Positions 34,360 through 42,588 of a DNA stretch of 64,000 bases are shown piece after piece. The DNA is from Cohnella sp. WQ 127256 (lineage in GTDB: Bacteria; Bacillota; Bacilli; Paenibacillales; Paenibacillaceae). The stretch covers positions 186,001-250,000 of the forward strand of contig NZ_JAMZCY010000006.1 in assembly GCF_024519285.1 (NCBI RefSeq), read 5' to 3'. Under the pieces are notes generated by a model. The model was given only the letters and a program-made list of their open reading frames with translations, did not search any database and had not been told where the DNA came from. Position 1 is the stretch's first letter; each line of letters begins with the position of its first letter. Made by a program: the position numbers and the translations under genes.

Positions 34360-34389
34360 CGAAGGGGGACGCTCGGCGCCCCCTTTTCG
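34360..34389 (+). terminator. Hairpin between binding protein and permease genes
   Basis: AAGGGGGACGC pairs with GCGCCCCCTT (one bulged base) around a TCG loop and is followed by TTCGTC, without a strong T run. Its position mirrors the hairpin at 426-455 and fits partial termination or transcript stabilisation to raise binding-protein levels. Confidence 0.6.
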
Positions 34390-34422
34390 TCATCGACGAG
34401 AGGTGTGAAGGAGGCGAAGGCC

Positions 34423-35316
34423 ATGAACATATTGAAAGTATCCCGCTGGACGATTGCGGCATTCGTGCTGCCATGCTTGCTCCTATATGTCTGTCTAGTG
34501 TTCGTTCCGATTACCGTCTCCATTTACAGCGGAATGTTAGATTGGAATGGAATCGGTGTTTCCAAATTCATCGGTTTCGCCAATTACAATAAAATGTTTA
34601 CGAACGATGCCATATTCTGGCCTACGGTTGGTCGAACGCTACTGCTGGCTGGGTTCTCCATGCTAGTTCAATTGCCAATTGCGTTGTTCGTAGCGATATT
34701 GATCAGCCGGTACGTTCGCAGACCGAGCTTTCTTGTTTCGAGTTATTTCCTTCCCGTCATCCTATCCGTAGTCGTCATCGGTCAATTATGGAAGACCATC
34801 TATAACCCCGCATCCATGGGGGGGATGATTAATCAACTCTTAATCAAGCTTGGCTTAGATTCCTGGACTCATTCTTGGTTGACTGAACCGAAGGTGGCCA
34901 TTTACTCCATTATAATCGTTGCTCTTTGGCAGTATTTGGGCTACCACATTCTCATTCAATTTACGGGTATTCAGAACATTCCAGCCGATATTTACGAAGC
35001 CGCCAAGATTGATGGTGCAGAAGGCTTCCAAGCTGATCGATACATTACGTTACCTATGATCGTCCCTATTTTCAAAATTTCCGTCGTGCTTTCATTTATC
35101 GGCTCTCTCCAGTCGTTTGATCTCATTATGGTCATGACGGGTGGGGGGCCCGCACACACAACTGACGTGATATCCAGCCATATGTACAACATGTCATTCC
35201 TATCCATGAAGTATGGATACGGTAGTGCCATTGCCTCATTTCTAGTTGTCGTTTGCCTCGCGGCTACAATGCTGGTTAACCTGCTGTTTAACAGATTAGA
35301 CAAACGATTCTCGTAA
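34423..35316 (+). CDS. Sugar ABC transporter permease, MalF/UgpA type
   Basis: The product is 297 residues from the ATG at 34423, chosen for GGAGG eight bases upstream; a GTG at 34405 lies before that site. Six membrane helices are likely. The EAA loop is YEAAKIDGAEGFQADRYITLPMIVP, and FDLIMVMTGGGPAHTTDVISSHMYN is the typical MalF-like C-terminal region. It pairs with the permease at 35334. No ATPase is encoded in the operon. Confidence 0.92.
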   Translation: MNILKVSRWTIAAFVLPCLLLYVCLVFVPITVSIYSGMLDWNGIGVSKFIGFANYNKMFTNDAIFWPTVGRTLLLAGFSMLVQLPIALFVAILISRYVRRPSFLVSSYFLPVILSVVVIGQLWKTIYNPASMGGMINQLLIKLGLDSWTHSWLTEPKVAIYSIIIVALWQYLGYHILIQFTGIQNIPADIYEAAKIDGAEGFQADRYITLPMIVPIFKISVVLSFIGSLQSFDLIMVMTGGGPAHTTDVISSHMYNMSFLSMKYGYGSAIASFLVVVCLAATMLVNLLFNRLDKRFS

Positions 35317-35333
35317 AAAGGGAGGCGCTCCGC

Positions 35334-36218
35334 ATGAGCCAATCTGCAAGTGTAACGGTTACTAAGCAGCCTGTTGTCCATGTTCAACGCAGCCGCTTCT
35401 CCATCACGAAAGCTCTTGTATTTATCTTCTTGGGCATACTCATTATCACACAGCTATATCCGCTCATCTGGCTGCTCATCTATTCGCTCAAGACCAATGA
35501 AGAAATCCTATCGGGTAGCTTCTTTTCCCTACCATCAGTATGGCAATGGAGTAATTATTCCTCAGCTATCGAGGGAGGGAACTACTGGAAATATCTATCT
35601 AATAGCTTACTAGTAACGGTTGTCACCTTAACGTGTGTTATCCTATTGGCTTCGCTGACAGCGTTCGCGATAACTCGATTTCGCTGGAAATACGGTCAGC
35701 TCGTCCTGCTTGTTTTCCTACTCGGAATGATGATCCCGATTCAAGCAACATTGCTCCCGCTCATGAAAATATTCAAGGGCATGGATATCTTGAACACGCA
35801 TCTGTCCCTGATATTACCTTATATTGCTTTTCAAACACCGATTGCTGTTTTTATAATGAGCGGATTTATGAAGACGTTTCCTCAAGAAATCGAAGAATCA
35901 GCGGTCATGGATGGAGCTGGAGTGTTCCGAATCTTCGGTAACATTATGCTCCCAGTCTCAATTCCGCCGATTATGACGGTGTGCATCCTAGCTTTTATTA
36001 GTGTCTGGAACGAGTATATTTTGGCGGCTACGTTCATCTCATCTGAGAAGCTCAAAACCCTTCCTTTCGGAGTGTATAGCTTTGTCAGCCAATATTCGGT
36101 CAATTACGGAGCGATTGGTGCCTTTCTCGTACTCGGTGCTTTACCGGTTATTCTGATTTACTTCCTACTCTCGGAAAAAATCACAAAGGGCATGGTCGCA
36201 GGCGCTGTAAAAGGGTAA
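35334..36218 (+). CDS. Sugar ABC transporter permease, MalG/UgpE type
   Basis: This 294-residue permease has six predicted helices, an EAA loop IEESAVMDGAGVFRIFGNIMLPVSIPP, and the closing signature LPVILIYFLLSEKITKGMVAGAVKG. GGGAGGCG lies before the ATG, 17 bases after its partner. It completes the membrane channel of sugar importer 2. Confidence 0.93.
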   Translation: MSQSASVTVTKQPVVHVQRSRFSITKALVFIFLGILIITQLYPLIWLLIYSLKTNEEILSGSFFSLPSVWQWSNYSSAIEGGNYWKYLSNSLLVTVVTLTCVILLASLTAFAITRFRWKYGQLVLLVFLLGMMIPIQATLLPLMKIFKGMDILNTHLSLILPYIAFQTPIAVFIMSGFMKTFPQEIEESAVMDGAGVFRIFGNIMLPVSIPPIMTVCILAFISVWNEYILAATFISSEKLKTLPFGVYSFVSQYSVNYGAIGAFLVLGALPVILIYFLLSEKITKGMVAGAVKG

Positions 36219-36228
36219 TATTGGAATT

Positions 36229-38016
36229 ATGATAAACTTCCGATCGATACACGGCCGTCTTTTCTTAATATTCCTATTCTCCATGCTTGGGTTGCTTCTT
36301 ATCGTCAGCTTGGTCTATTATCAGCGGGCGACGGATCAAATCCGGGACAAAGTGAGCGTCGTCGCCGAGAAGAACATTTCGCAGACGGTAGGCTTATTCG
36401 AGCTTATGCTCAAAGGATATGACAGCGTAACCAAAGCTTTGAATAGCAACAATGAGCTGATGAGGCTGCTACGGAATCCATCATCGGATCAATCTGCCGA
36501 GGGAGTTGATCTTGAGCGGCGTATTACCGACATTCTAGGGGCTATTTTCTATTCGCGTAACGATATTGTCGGTATCCATATCGTAACCTATCAGGGTAAA
36601 GTGTTTAGCTTCGACCGTTCCGTAGGCGCTGCTGTACGGGAGTACTCGGAGACGAAATGGTTCGAAGCTCTTAAGCAATCATCCGGTAAAATGATGTGGC
36701 TGGGTGTGTATCCCGAATCACTCCTGAGCGGAGGGATCGAGCGGCCTGTGTTCGCATTCGGCCGCCAATTGTTCGAGCTTACTGCATTAAAGAGGGTCGG
36801 TATTGTGTTGATCGAGACTGAAGTGGACTCTATCGTATCAGCGCTCTCGAACGCCAGCTTGGGACCAGGAAGCAGCGTAATCATCCAAGGCTCGGAGGGA
36901 GAGGAGATCATCCGCACGAAACCGGTGGAGGATGGAATGGAAATCGTTCCGTCTGGTTGGCCTGGCTCTCTGGGAATCGGCGAAGTGATGATTAATGAGC
37001 GTGAGAACTCTTTGATCACCGCGGCTCGGATTGGTATGGCGGATTGGACGGTCATCAGTATTACGCCGAAACGAGATCTCAAGCTTGAACTCAAGGAGAC
37101 GCAACGGTTTCTATTGACTGTCATTATTGTGCTAGTCATTGCGGCAACCGTACTAGCGACACTTGTATCTCGTTCCTTCTCATCGCCGTTCAAACGACTG
37201 ATCCACCAGATGAAACAAGTGGAGCTTGGTAACTTTAATGGTCAAGTTCATGTGCAATCCTACCAGGAGCTTAACGTGTTGGTGGGTTCCTTTAATCGAA
37301 TGGTATATCAAATGGATGATTTGATTGATCGTATAAAGATAGCCTCTTTAAGTGAGAAGAACGCACAGCTTCAGGCGCTACAATCCCAGGTGAACCCTCA
37401 TTTTCTATTTAATACGCTGGACATGATTTATTGGATGCTTGACGAACGAGAGAATGACCGGCTAGGCAAGGTGATTTTAGCCCTGTCACAGATCTTTCGT
37501 TACAGTAGTGATTGGGAGGATGCTTCTCGCGCTACCCTTCGTCGTGAGCTCGACCAGCTGCGCCATTATTTGATTATTGCGGAAACCCGGCTCGGCGGAC
37601 GCGTTCAAACCACATTCGAGGTGGATGAGCGTTGGATGGATATTGAGGTTCCCAAAATGATTTTGCAGCCTATCATCGAGAACTCTGTGAAATATGGACT
37701 GGAGCCACTGAACCGTCCAGGTTTGTTGCGTATTTCGTCGATGGAAATGGACGGATATTTGCAAATCATCGTGGAGGACAATGGCGTGGGGATGGAGGAG
37801 GAAGCACTCCAGCGGCTTACTCATTCTCTTCGTGATGTAAGTAGCAATGCGAGTGGTGCGCAGCCGTCTGGTAGACGTGGAATCGGCTTGCAGAACGTGC
37901 ATCGGCGCATTGGCTTAATGTTCGGCGAATGCTATGGGATTGAGATCGAAAGCCAGAAGGAGCTTGGAACGACTGTCATTGTGACGATTCCTATTTCGAT
38001 CGAAAGAGGGTATTAG
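36229..38016 (+). CDS. Sensor histidine kinase, YesM type
   Basis: This is a 595-residue membrane sensor. A first helix (LFLIFLFSMLGLLLIVSLVYY) and a second near residue 300 bracket an extracellular sensing domain of about 270 residues. A HAMP linker (SPFKRLIHQMKQVELGNF) follows, then the His_kinase motif LQSQVNPHFLFNTLDMIYWML with phosphoacceptor H391, and an ATPase domain with N box IIENSVKYGLEP and G boxes VEDNGVGM and GRRGIGLQNV. It lies 10 bases after the permease gene and is followed after one base by its response regulator, so it likely senses the importer's sugar or its bound binding protein. Confidence 0.93.
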   Translation: MINFRSIHGRLFLIFLFSMLGLLLIVSLVYYQRATDQIRDKVSVVAEKNISQTVGLFELMLKGYDSVTKALNSNNELMRLLRNPSSDQSAEGVDLERRITDILGAIFYSRNDIVGIHIVTYQGKVFSFDRSVGAAVREYSETKWFEALKQSSGKMMWLGVYPESLLSGGIERPVFAFGRQLFELTALKRVGIVLIETEVDSIVSALSNASLGPGSSVIIQGSEGEEIIRTKPVEDGMEIVPSGWPGSLGIGEVMINERENSLITAARIGMADWTVISITPKRDLKLELKETQRFLLTVIIVLVIAATVLATLVSRSFSSPFKRLIHQMKQVELGNFNGQVHVQSYQELNVLVGSFNRMVYQMDDLIDRIKIASLSEKNAQLQALQSQVNPHFLFNTLDMIYWMLDERENDRLGKVILALSQIFRYSSDWEDASRATLRRELDQLRHYLIIAETRLGGRVQTTFEVDERWMDIEVPKMILQPIIENSVKYGLEPLNRPGLLRISSMEMDGYLQIIVEDNGVGMEEEALQRLTHSLRDVSSNASGAQPSGRRGIGLQNVHRRIGLMFGECYGIEIESQKELGTTVIVTIPISIERGY

Positions 38017-38017
38017 G

Positions 38018-39205
38018 ATGAATATTCTTGTCGTCGACGATGAAGATGTCATCAGAAGTGGGATTGAAAGGACGATTAAGCGAAGCTTCCCGGAGCACCG
38101 CATCCTTCTTGCTACGAATCCGGCAGAGGCCATTCAGCAGCTCAACAGCGAAGCAATTGATCTTGTCCTTACGGATGTGCGCATGCCTGGGATGACAGGA
38201 CTTCAGTTAATGGAAATTTCCCGTAGAAGCCATGCCCATGTCAAATGGGTTGTGATATCCGCATACTCTGAGTTCGCCTACGCGAAAGAGGCAGTTCATC
38301 TGGGGGCTAAGGAATACTTGCTCAAGCCGATTGGCAAGGACATTCTGATTAGTATGATTAGTAAATTAGGGGATGAAATCGCCAGGGAGAATGAATTGTC
38401 TAAGGATGTATACCTCTTAAAGGGAAATTTACGGTTCCTTCGGGAGGCTGTGTTTGCCCGTTGGGCGTCCGGACTTGATCTGGGGGGAATCGACCTTAAG
38501 CCTTTTATTGAAAATCATCCGTATTTTCAACTCCTCATGATCAAGATGGAAAGTGACCTTGATGTGCGTGTGGAGCATTTTATAGTAGAAAATGTTCTTA
38601 CGGAATTGATTGAATCCATGGGCCGAGGGTTCGTAGCTAGCATCGATGGGAAGAGTTTGCTAGGCTTGGTCACATTGAGTGAAGAAAGTAGCATGCACCA
38701 GTTAGTAGAGCAATTGCGCAGCCACTTGAAGAGATATGTGAAAGCACCGTTCCAGGTGCTTCATACGGATCGTATTTCAGATTTCGCTAAGGTTCCTGCT
38801 GAAGTGCAAAGCATGCGCAAAGCTTCCGCTAGTACAGTATACGACCATTATGCAAGTGGTGGAGGTCAGTCGATTGAAGTCGCGTTTCAATATATTAAGA
38901 CGCATTTTCATACAGAGCTGAGCTTGGAGAAGGTCGCTGCCATCGTTTATTTGAACCCAGTTTACTTCAGTCAATTGTTTAAACAGAAGACTGGCAGTGG
39001 GTTCAAGGAGTATATCACTCACCTTCGACTTGAGCGTGCTATGGAGCTACTTCGGACATCCGATCTGAAAATCACCGACATCTCTGAACGTGTGGGCTAC
39101 CCAGACATGCGCCACTTCTCGCAAATTTTCCGTAAGAAGAACGGCAACACACCCTCGGAGTATCGTCGATGTATGAGCGAGATTCATTCTGTAGAGCATT
39201 TGTGA
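38018..39205 (+). CDS. AraC-type response regulator, YesN type
   Basis: This 395-residue regulator has an N-terminal receiver domain with the acidic pair DDED (residues 7-10), phosphoacceptor D53 in LVLTDVRMPGM, and K in LLKPIGK. A linker of about 150 residues leads to a C-terminal AraC/XylS double helix-turn-helix (SLEKVAAIVYLNPVYFSQLFKQKTG, then LKITDISERVGYPDMRHFSQIF). It is shorter than the regulator at 49081. It is paired with the preceding sensor kinase and probably activates its own importer operon in response to the sugar. Confidence 0.93.
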   Translation: MNILVVDDEDVIRSGIERTIKRSFPEHRILLATNPAEAIQQLNSEAIDLVLTDVRMPGMTGLQLMEISRRSHAHVKWVVISAYSEFAYAKEAVHLGAKEYLLKPIGKDILISMISKLGDEIARENELSKDVYLLKGNLRFLREAVFARWASGLDLGGIDLKPFIENHPYFQLLMIKMESDLDVRVEHFIVENVLTELIESMGRGFVASIDGKSLLGLVTLSEESSMHQLVEQLRSHLKRYVKAPFQVLHTDRISDFAKVPAEVQSMRKASASTVYDHYASGGGQSIEVAFQYIKTHFHTELSLEKVAAIVYLNPVYFSQLFKQKTGSGFKEYITHLRLERAMELLRTSDLKITDISERVGYPDMRHFSQIFRKKNGNTPSEYRRCMSEIHSVEHL

Positions 39206-39215
39206 TGAACGGTTA

Positions 39216-39244
39216 TTGACTGTGACTCTAAATCTACCTATAAT
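39216..39244 (+). promoter_or_regulatory. Strong promoter of the osmC-family gene
   Basis: TTGACT (39216-39221), a 17-base spacer and a perfect TATAAT (39239-39244) make a near-consensus sigma-A promoter. Confidence 0.8.
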
Positions 39245-39249
39245 AAACC

Positions 39250-39276
39250 TAATACCCAGTAAACAGGTTGGTATTA
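39250..39276 (+). promoter_or_regulatory. Candidate operator (inverted repeat) downstream of the osmC-family promoter
   Basis: TAATACC and GGTATTA form a dyad with a 13-base spacer, beginning six bases after the -10 hexamer. The location over the transcription start suggests a repressor site, perhaps for a redox-sensing regulator. No regulator gene is adjacent. Confidence 0.45.
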
Positions 39277-39313
39277 TACGCTGGGATCGGGACTTATTAA
39301 AGGAGATTATAAT

Positions 39314-39760
39314 ATGGCTAATGTCCAAACCTTTAAAGCAACAGCGCAACTGCTAGATGGAGTTAAAGTTAAAACGACGAGTAGACACTTCGAGCTAACC
39401 ATCGATGAACCAAAGAGCTTGGGTGGAACGGATACTGGGATGAATCCAGTGGAAGCTCTACTTGCCTCACTTGGAGCTTGCCAATCTATCGTAGCGAGGG
39501 TTTATGCACCTAAGTTTGGCGTTAAACTTGATGATTTCCGTGTGGAGGTAGAAGGGGATCTTGATCTCGATGGATTCTTCAACAAATCGGATGTCCGTCC
39601 AGGCTACTCCGATATCCGTTATACATTTTATGTCAAAACAGATTCACCAAAAGAGAAGGTTGAAGAATTTGTTCACTTTTTAGAGAGCAAATGCCCTGTT
39701 GGAGACACAATTGCCAACCCGGTTAATCTCAAACTAGCTAATGTCATTATCGAGAATTAG
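39314..39760 (+). CDS. OsmC family peroxide-handling protein
   Basis: This 148-residue cytoplasmic protein has the two OsmC/Ohr active-site cysteines: C56 in LASLGACQSIVARVY and C127 in ESKCPVGDT. NPVEALLAS before the first cysteine is diagnostic. OsmC and Ohr proteins reduce organic hydroperoxides using dithiol cofactors; the second motif CPVGDT places it in the YhfA/OsmC subgroup rather than Ohr. AAAGGAGATT precedes the ATG. It is monocistronic, with its own promoter, candidate operator and terminator. Confidence 0.92.
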   Translation: MANVQTFKATAQLLDGVKVKTTSRHFELTIDEPKSLGGTDTGMNPVEALLASLGACQSIVARVYAPKFGVKLDDFRVEVEGDLDLDGFFNKSDVRPGYSDIRYTFYVKTDSPKEKVEEFVHFLESKCPVGDTIANPVNLKLANVIIEN

Positions 39761-39790
39761 ACTAAACCCGAGCTTGCGATCAATTATTGG

Positions 39791-39830
39791 AGAGCTGTAA
39801 CAGGTATTGTGACCTGCTGCAGCTCTTTTT
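39791..39830 (+). terminator. Terminator of the osmC-family gene
   Basis: AGAGCTG...CAGGT pairs with ACCTG...CAGCTCT and is followed by TTTTTGC. Confidence 0.85.
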
Positions 39831-39881
39831 GCATTACCTGTTTGTTTTTCTGTTCGATTTTCGATTTGATCGGTTCAGTCG

Positions 39882-40634
39882 TTATTCCTTTTCACATGCA
39901 AGCTCTGCAAGTCTTTTCCCCACATTATCGTTAAATAATCCGCCATGGTAACAAACCACCGATTTGATATCGAAGGCAGTTAGCTTCGCAATAGAAGCTT
40001 GAGCAGTAGGTTGATCTAATGTTGTGCTGAGGTCTGTTCCCCATAGCTGTCCATCCCTTACGGTAAGGGCATCACCCGCAATTAATGTGCGAGAGGCTTC
40101 ATGATAGAGACTGATGTGCCCTGGAGTATGGCCCGGAGTATCAATAATGATGATGCCACCACACCAAGGTAGACGATCACCGTCAGCAATAACGAGATCG
40201 ACTGTGGCCCGCGGAGGGTTAAGCATAAGAGTGCGGAGTCCTACTCGAAAGGATTCTGGCACAGTGTCAGGGAGATGATCCAGACTTGCGATTGCTTCGT
40301 CCGTGAAGCGAAGAAGTCTTTTGTCCCCTTGAATGTAGGGCTTTTCAATGGCATGTGCCGAAACTTCAATCCGTGAATGTGAGCCCTCCACTAAATCCTG
40401 CAAATTGCCAATATGATCGATGTCCTGGTGCGTGATGATGATTCGATTCAGTTGTCCGAGGTCTACTCCATAGGAGGCGGCTTCAGCCTGAAGTTGTTTG
40501 GTCTGACGGGGAAACCCCGTATCTATGAGTACCAAGTCCTGATCGTTCCATAGTAGAACGGGATGGATGGTGTCCATGCGGCCCAGAACAGGGGCGGTTA
40601 TAGAAAGCATAGCAATACCTTGATCAATAAGCAC
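39882..40634 (-). CDS. MBL-fold metallo-hydrolase
   Basis: This 250-residue protein has the zinc-binding HxDxDH motif at H69-H74 (THQDIDHIGNL), a second ligand in IDTPGHTPGHISLYH, the aspartate in LIAGDAL and the late histidine in VVCYHGG. The GTG start at 40634 is 11 bases after AAGGAG. It belongs to the broad glyoxalase II-like/Zn hydrolase group; the substrate cannot be told from sequence. A perfect-consensus promoter lies about 100 bases upstream. Confidence 0.88.
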   Translation of the reverse strand: MLIDQGIAMLSITAPVLGRMDTIHPVLLWNDQDLVLIDTGFPRQTKQLQAEAASYGVDLGQLNRIIITHQDIDHIGNLQDLVEGSHSRIEVSAHAIEKPYIQGDKRLLRFTDEAIASLDHLPDTVPESFRVGLRTLMLNPPRATVDLVIADGDRLPWCGGIIIIDTPGHTPGHISLYHEASRTLIAGDALTVRDGQLWGTDLSTTLDQPTAQASIAKLTAFDIKSVVCYHGGLFNDNVGKRLAELACEKE

Positions 40635-40732
40635 TTAGGTTCACGCTCCTTGGAATGATGGAGGGTTCCCGGCCGGGGTCTCTACTCTTTATTGTAAGAA
40701 ATATTTAAAAAATGTAAATAGAAAAATATTAT

Positions 40733-40761
40733 ATTATAACATAAAAATAATTATTTGTCAA
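40733..40761 (-). promoter_or_regulatory. Consensus promoter of the MBL-fold hydrolase gene
   Basis: On the minus strand TTGACA (40761-40756), exactly 17 bases, then TATAAT (40738-40733): a fully consensus sigma-A promoter in an AT-rich stretch. Confidence 0.8.
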
Positions 40762-40794
40762 TACATTAAATGTGAAAAATTAGGGAAATAGAAA

Positions 40795-40902
40795 GGGGAG
40801 TTTTCGCCGAAACTCGAAATGCTGCGCTAAGCCGATCCGAGCGGTCGAATCTCCTCTCTCAAATCTGCACGTACCTTCCGAGGCAGTCTCTTCTTTTTTT
40901 GA
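40795..40902 (+). other. Unidentified structured GC-rich intergenic element
   Basis: A GC-rich 108-base island stands in very AT-rich surroundings within the 574-base gap between the MBL and ArsB-type genes. GAGTTT/AAACTC forms a hairpin at its start, GGGGAG can pair with the CTCC segment near 40852, and CTGC...CCT TCCG AGGCAG (40866-40888) followed by a T run resembles an intrinsic terminator on the plus strand. It could be a riboregulator leader of the downstream permease gene, a small RNA, or a dispersed repeat. I match it to no known riboswitch. Confidence 0.4.
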
Positions 40903-40914
40903 TGTAAAAAAGCT

Positions 40915-41001
40915 AGGCAAACGTCATTCATAGCAATATGCCATTGATAGAGAATTGTACGAATAGGTAGCTATCTTCTACAGGCAAACGTCATTCATAG
41001 C
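40915..41001 (+). repeat. Pair of 20-bp direct repeats upstream of the ArsB-type permease
   Basis: AGGCAAACGTCATTCATAGC occurs exactly at 40915-40934 and again at 40982-41001, 67 bases apart, in a noncoding region. Exact duplication of this length is unlikely by chance and could mark a regulator-binding pair or the duplicated edge of a vanished element. The rest of the gap up to 41208 shows nothing recognisable. Confidence 0.6.
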
Positions 41002-41208
41002 TAAGTGTAAAGGAGAGCAATTCGTTGGAATAATGAGAAATGAGGATATTGCGTAGTACTAGCTATGCTTCAAATTCATACAATGCAAATGTAAATACAA
41101 AACAAATAAGAGGGAGGGAGGAATGACGGTATAGCTAATTTGATTCAGTAAGGCTAGCAAATGAAGGGGTAGATCAGAGAAAAAGTAATTTGAGAAGAGG
41201 TAGGGCAA

Positions 41209-42561
41209 ATGCATGACATCATGATTATTACAACGATTGCTGCCTTTTTGTGCACCGTCGCCTTTATATTCTGGCGTCCTCATGTGAATGAGGCGATCCC
41301 AGCAACGATTGGTGCGATTATTGTTCTCTTTAGCGGAAGTGTTTCATTAACGGATCTAGGGAATATTACGGAAACGATAGGCGGAGCAGCCGTGACCATT
41401 ATGGCAACCATCGTAATGGCCATTGTATTAGAAAGCTTTGGATTCTTTCATTGGGCGGCGGAGAAACTGGCTGCGAAAGCCAAAGGATCCGGAATCCGAC
41501 TATTCTGGTACACGAACCTTCTCTGCTTCCTAATGACCCTCTTTGTCAACAATGACGGCAGTATATTAATTACAACACCTATTCTATTAATGCTACTTCA
41601 TCGTTTAGGGCTTAAAAACCATCAGAAAATACCCTATTTATTGTCTGGCGCCTTAATAGCAACTGCCTCCAGCGCTCCAATTGGAGTTAGTAATATCGTC
41701 AATCTCATTGCACTTAAGATTGTTCATATGGACCTCTATATGCACACGGCAATGATGTTTGTTCCAGCGACTCTAGGGCTAGTGCTACTTTCTCTCTTGT
41801 TGTTTGCTAATTTCTACAAAGTGCTACCTCATAAACTACCCGCTCTCAAGCAAGGACATTGGCATCTCATGACGGAGAAGGGAGATCACCCGTTGAAGGG
41901 TGACGCCGAGCTTATTCCTAAGAAGATTACGACGAAATTCATGAGAAATATTCTTATTTTCGTATTTGCAGTCCGATTAAGTCTTTTCGCAGCTTCCTTC
42001 GTACACTTTCCGGTTCCTTTAATGGCGGTTATTGGCTCAACTCTCTTATTAGCATGGCGTTGGTATTACTTGAAGGTTTCTCCTAGGGACATGATCAAGA
42101 AAACACCATGGTATATTCTCATCTTTGCATTCTCGATGTATGTCATTATTTACGGCTTGAACAATATCGGATTAACGCAGTGGCTCATCCATCAAATACA
42201 ACCGATTGTCACGGGCGGCTTGCTTCAAGCTAGTGTTGCGATGGGAGTCTTGTTGTCCATCTTGTCTAACATTTTCAATAACCATCCCGCTTTAATGGTC
42301 GGAACACTTACTTTAACCAATATGGGGCTTGATCCCCTTACCTTAAAAATCTCCTACTTGGCAAGTGTAATCGGTAGCGACTTAGGTTCACTTCTGTTAC
42401 CCATCGGTACCCTTGCAACCTTGATGTGGATGCATATTGTCAAGAAGGGTAAGGTGAAAATAACCTGGGGCGACTATATGAAGGTGACCTTTCGTGTCAT
42501 TCCGATCAGCTTGTGCTTTACATTAGTTCTCCTAGCGTATTGGGTGCATTGGATCTTCTAA
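41209..42561 (+). CDS. ArsB/NhaD superfamily ion permease
   Basis: This 450-residue polytopic protein has about 10-12 helices. The ion-transporter signatures are paired half-repeats: TLFVNNDGSILITTPILLMLL in the first half and LSNIFNNHPALMVGTLTL in the second, plus SSAPIGVSNIVNLIAL. These match ArsB-type arsenite permeases and related SLC13/NhaD carriers. AGGTAGGG precedes the ATG. No arsR, arsC or arsA genes are near, so arsenite export is not supported by context; sodium/proton or another anion is possible. The Sm-like protein 28 bases downstream is probably co-transcribed. Confidence 0.85.
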   Translation: MHDIMIITTIAAFLCTVAFIFWRPHVNEAIPATIGAIIVLFSGSVSLTDLGNITETIGGAAVTIMATIVMAIVLESFGFFHWAAEKLAAKAKGSGIRLFWYTNLLCFLMTLFVNNDGSILITTPILLMLLHRLGLKNHQKIPYLLSGALIATASSAPIGVSNIVNLIALKIVHMDLYMHTAMMFVPATLGLVLLSLLLFANFYKVLPHKLPALKQGHWHLMTEKGDHPLKGDAELIPKKITTKFMRNILIFVFAVRLSLFAASFVHFPVPLMAVIGSTLLLAWRWYYLKVSPRDMIKKTPWYILIFAFSMYVIIYGLNNIGLTQWLIHQIQPIVTGGLLQASVAMGVLLSILSNIFNNHPALMVGTLTLTNMGLDPLTLKISYLASVIGSDLGSLLLPIGTLATLMWMHIVKKGKVKITWGDYMKVTFRVIPISLCFTLVLLAYWVHWIF

Positions 42562-42588
42562 GTCAGTCATGAAAGGGAGGGTTCTAAT

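Noticed and set aside
36591..37193. 200-codon minus-strand open frame
   Set aside because: It is a shadow of the sensor kinase's extracellular domain coding region; there is no start signal and no family pattern.
41209..42561. Arsenic resistance operon
   Set aside because: No arsR, arsC or arsA gene is adjacent; the permease superfamily also carries sodium and organic anions, so arsenite is not supported.
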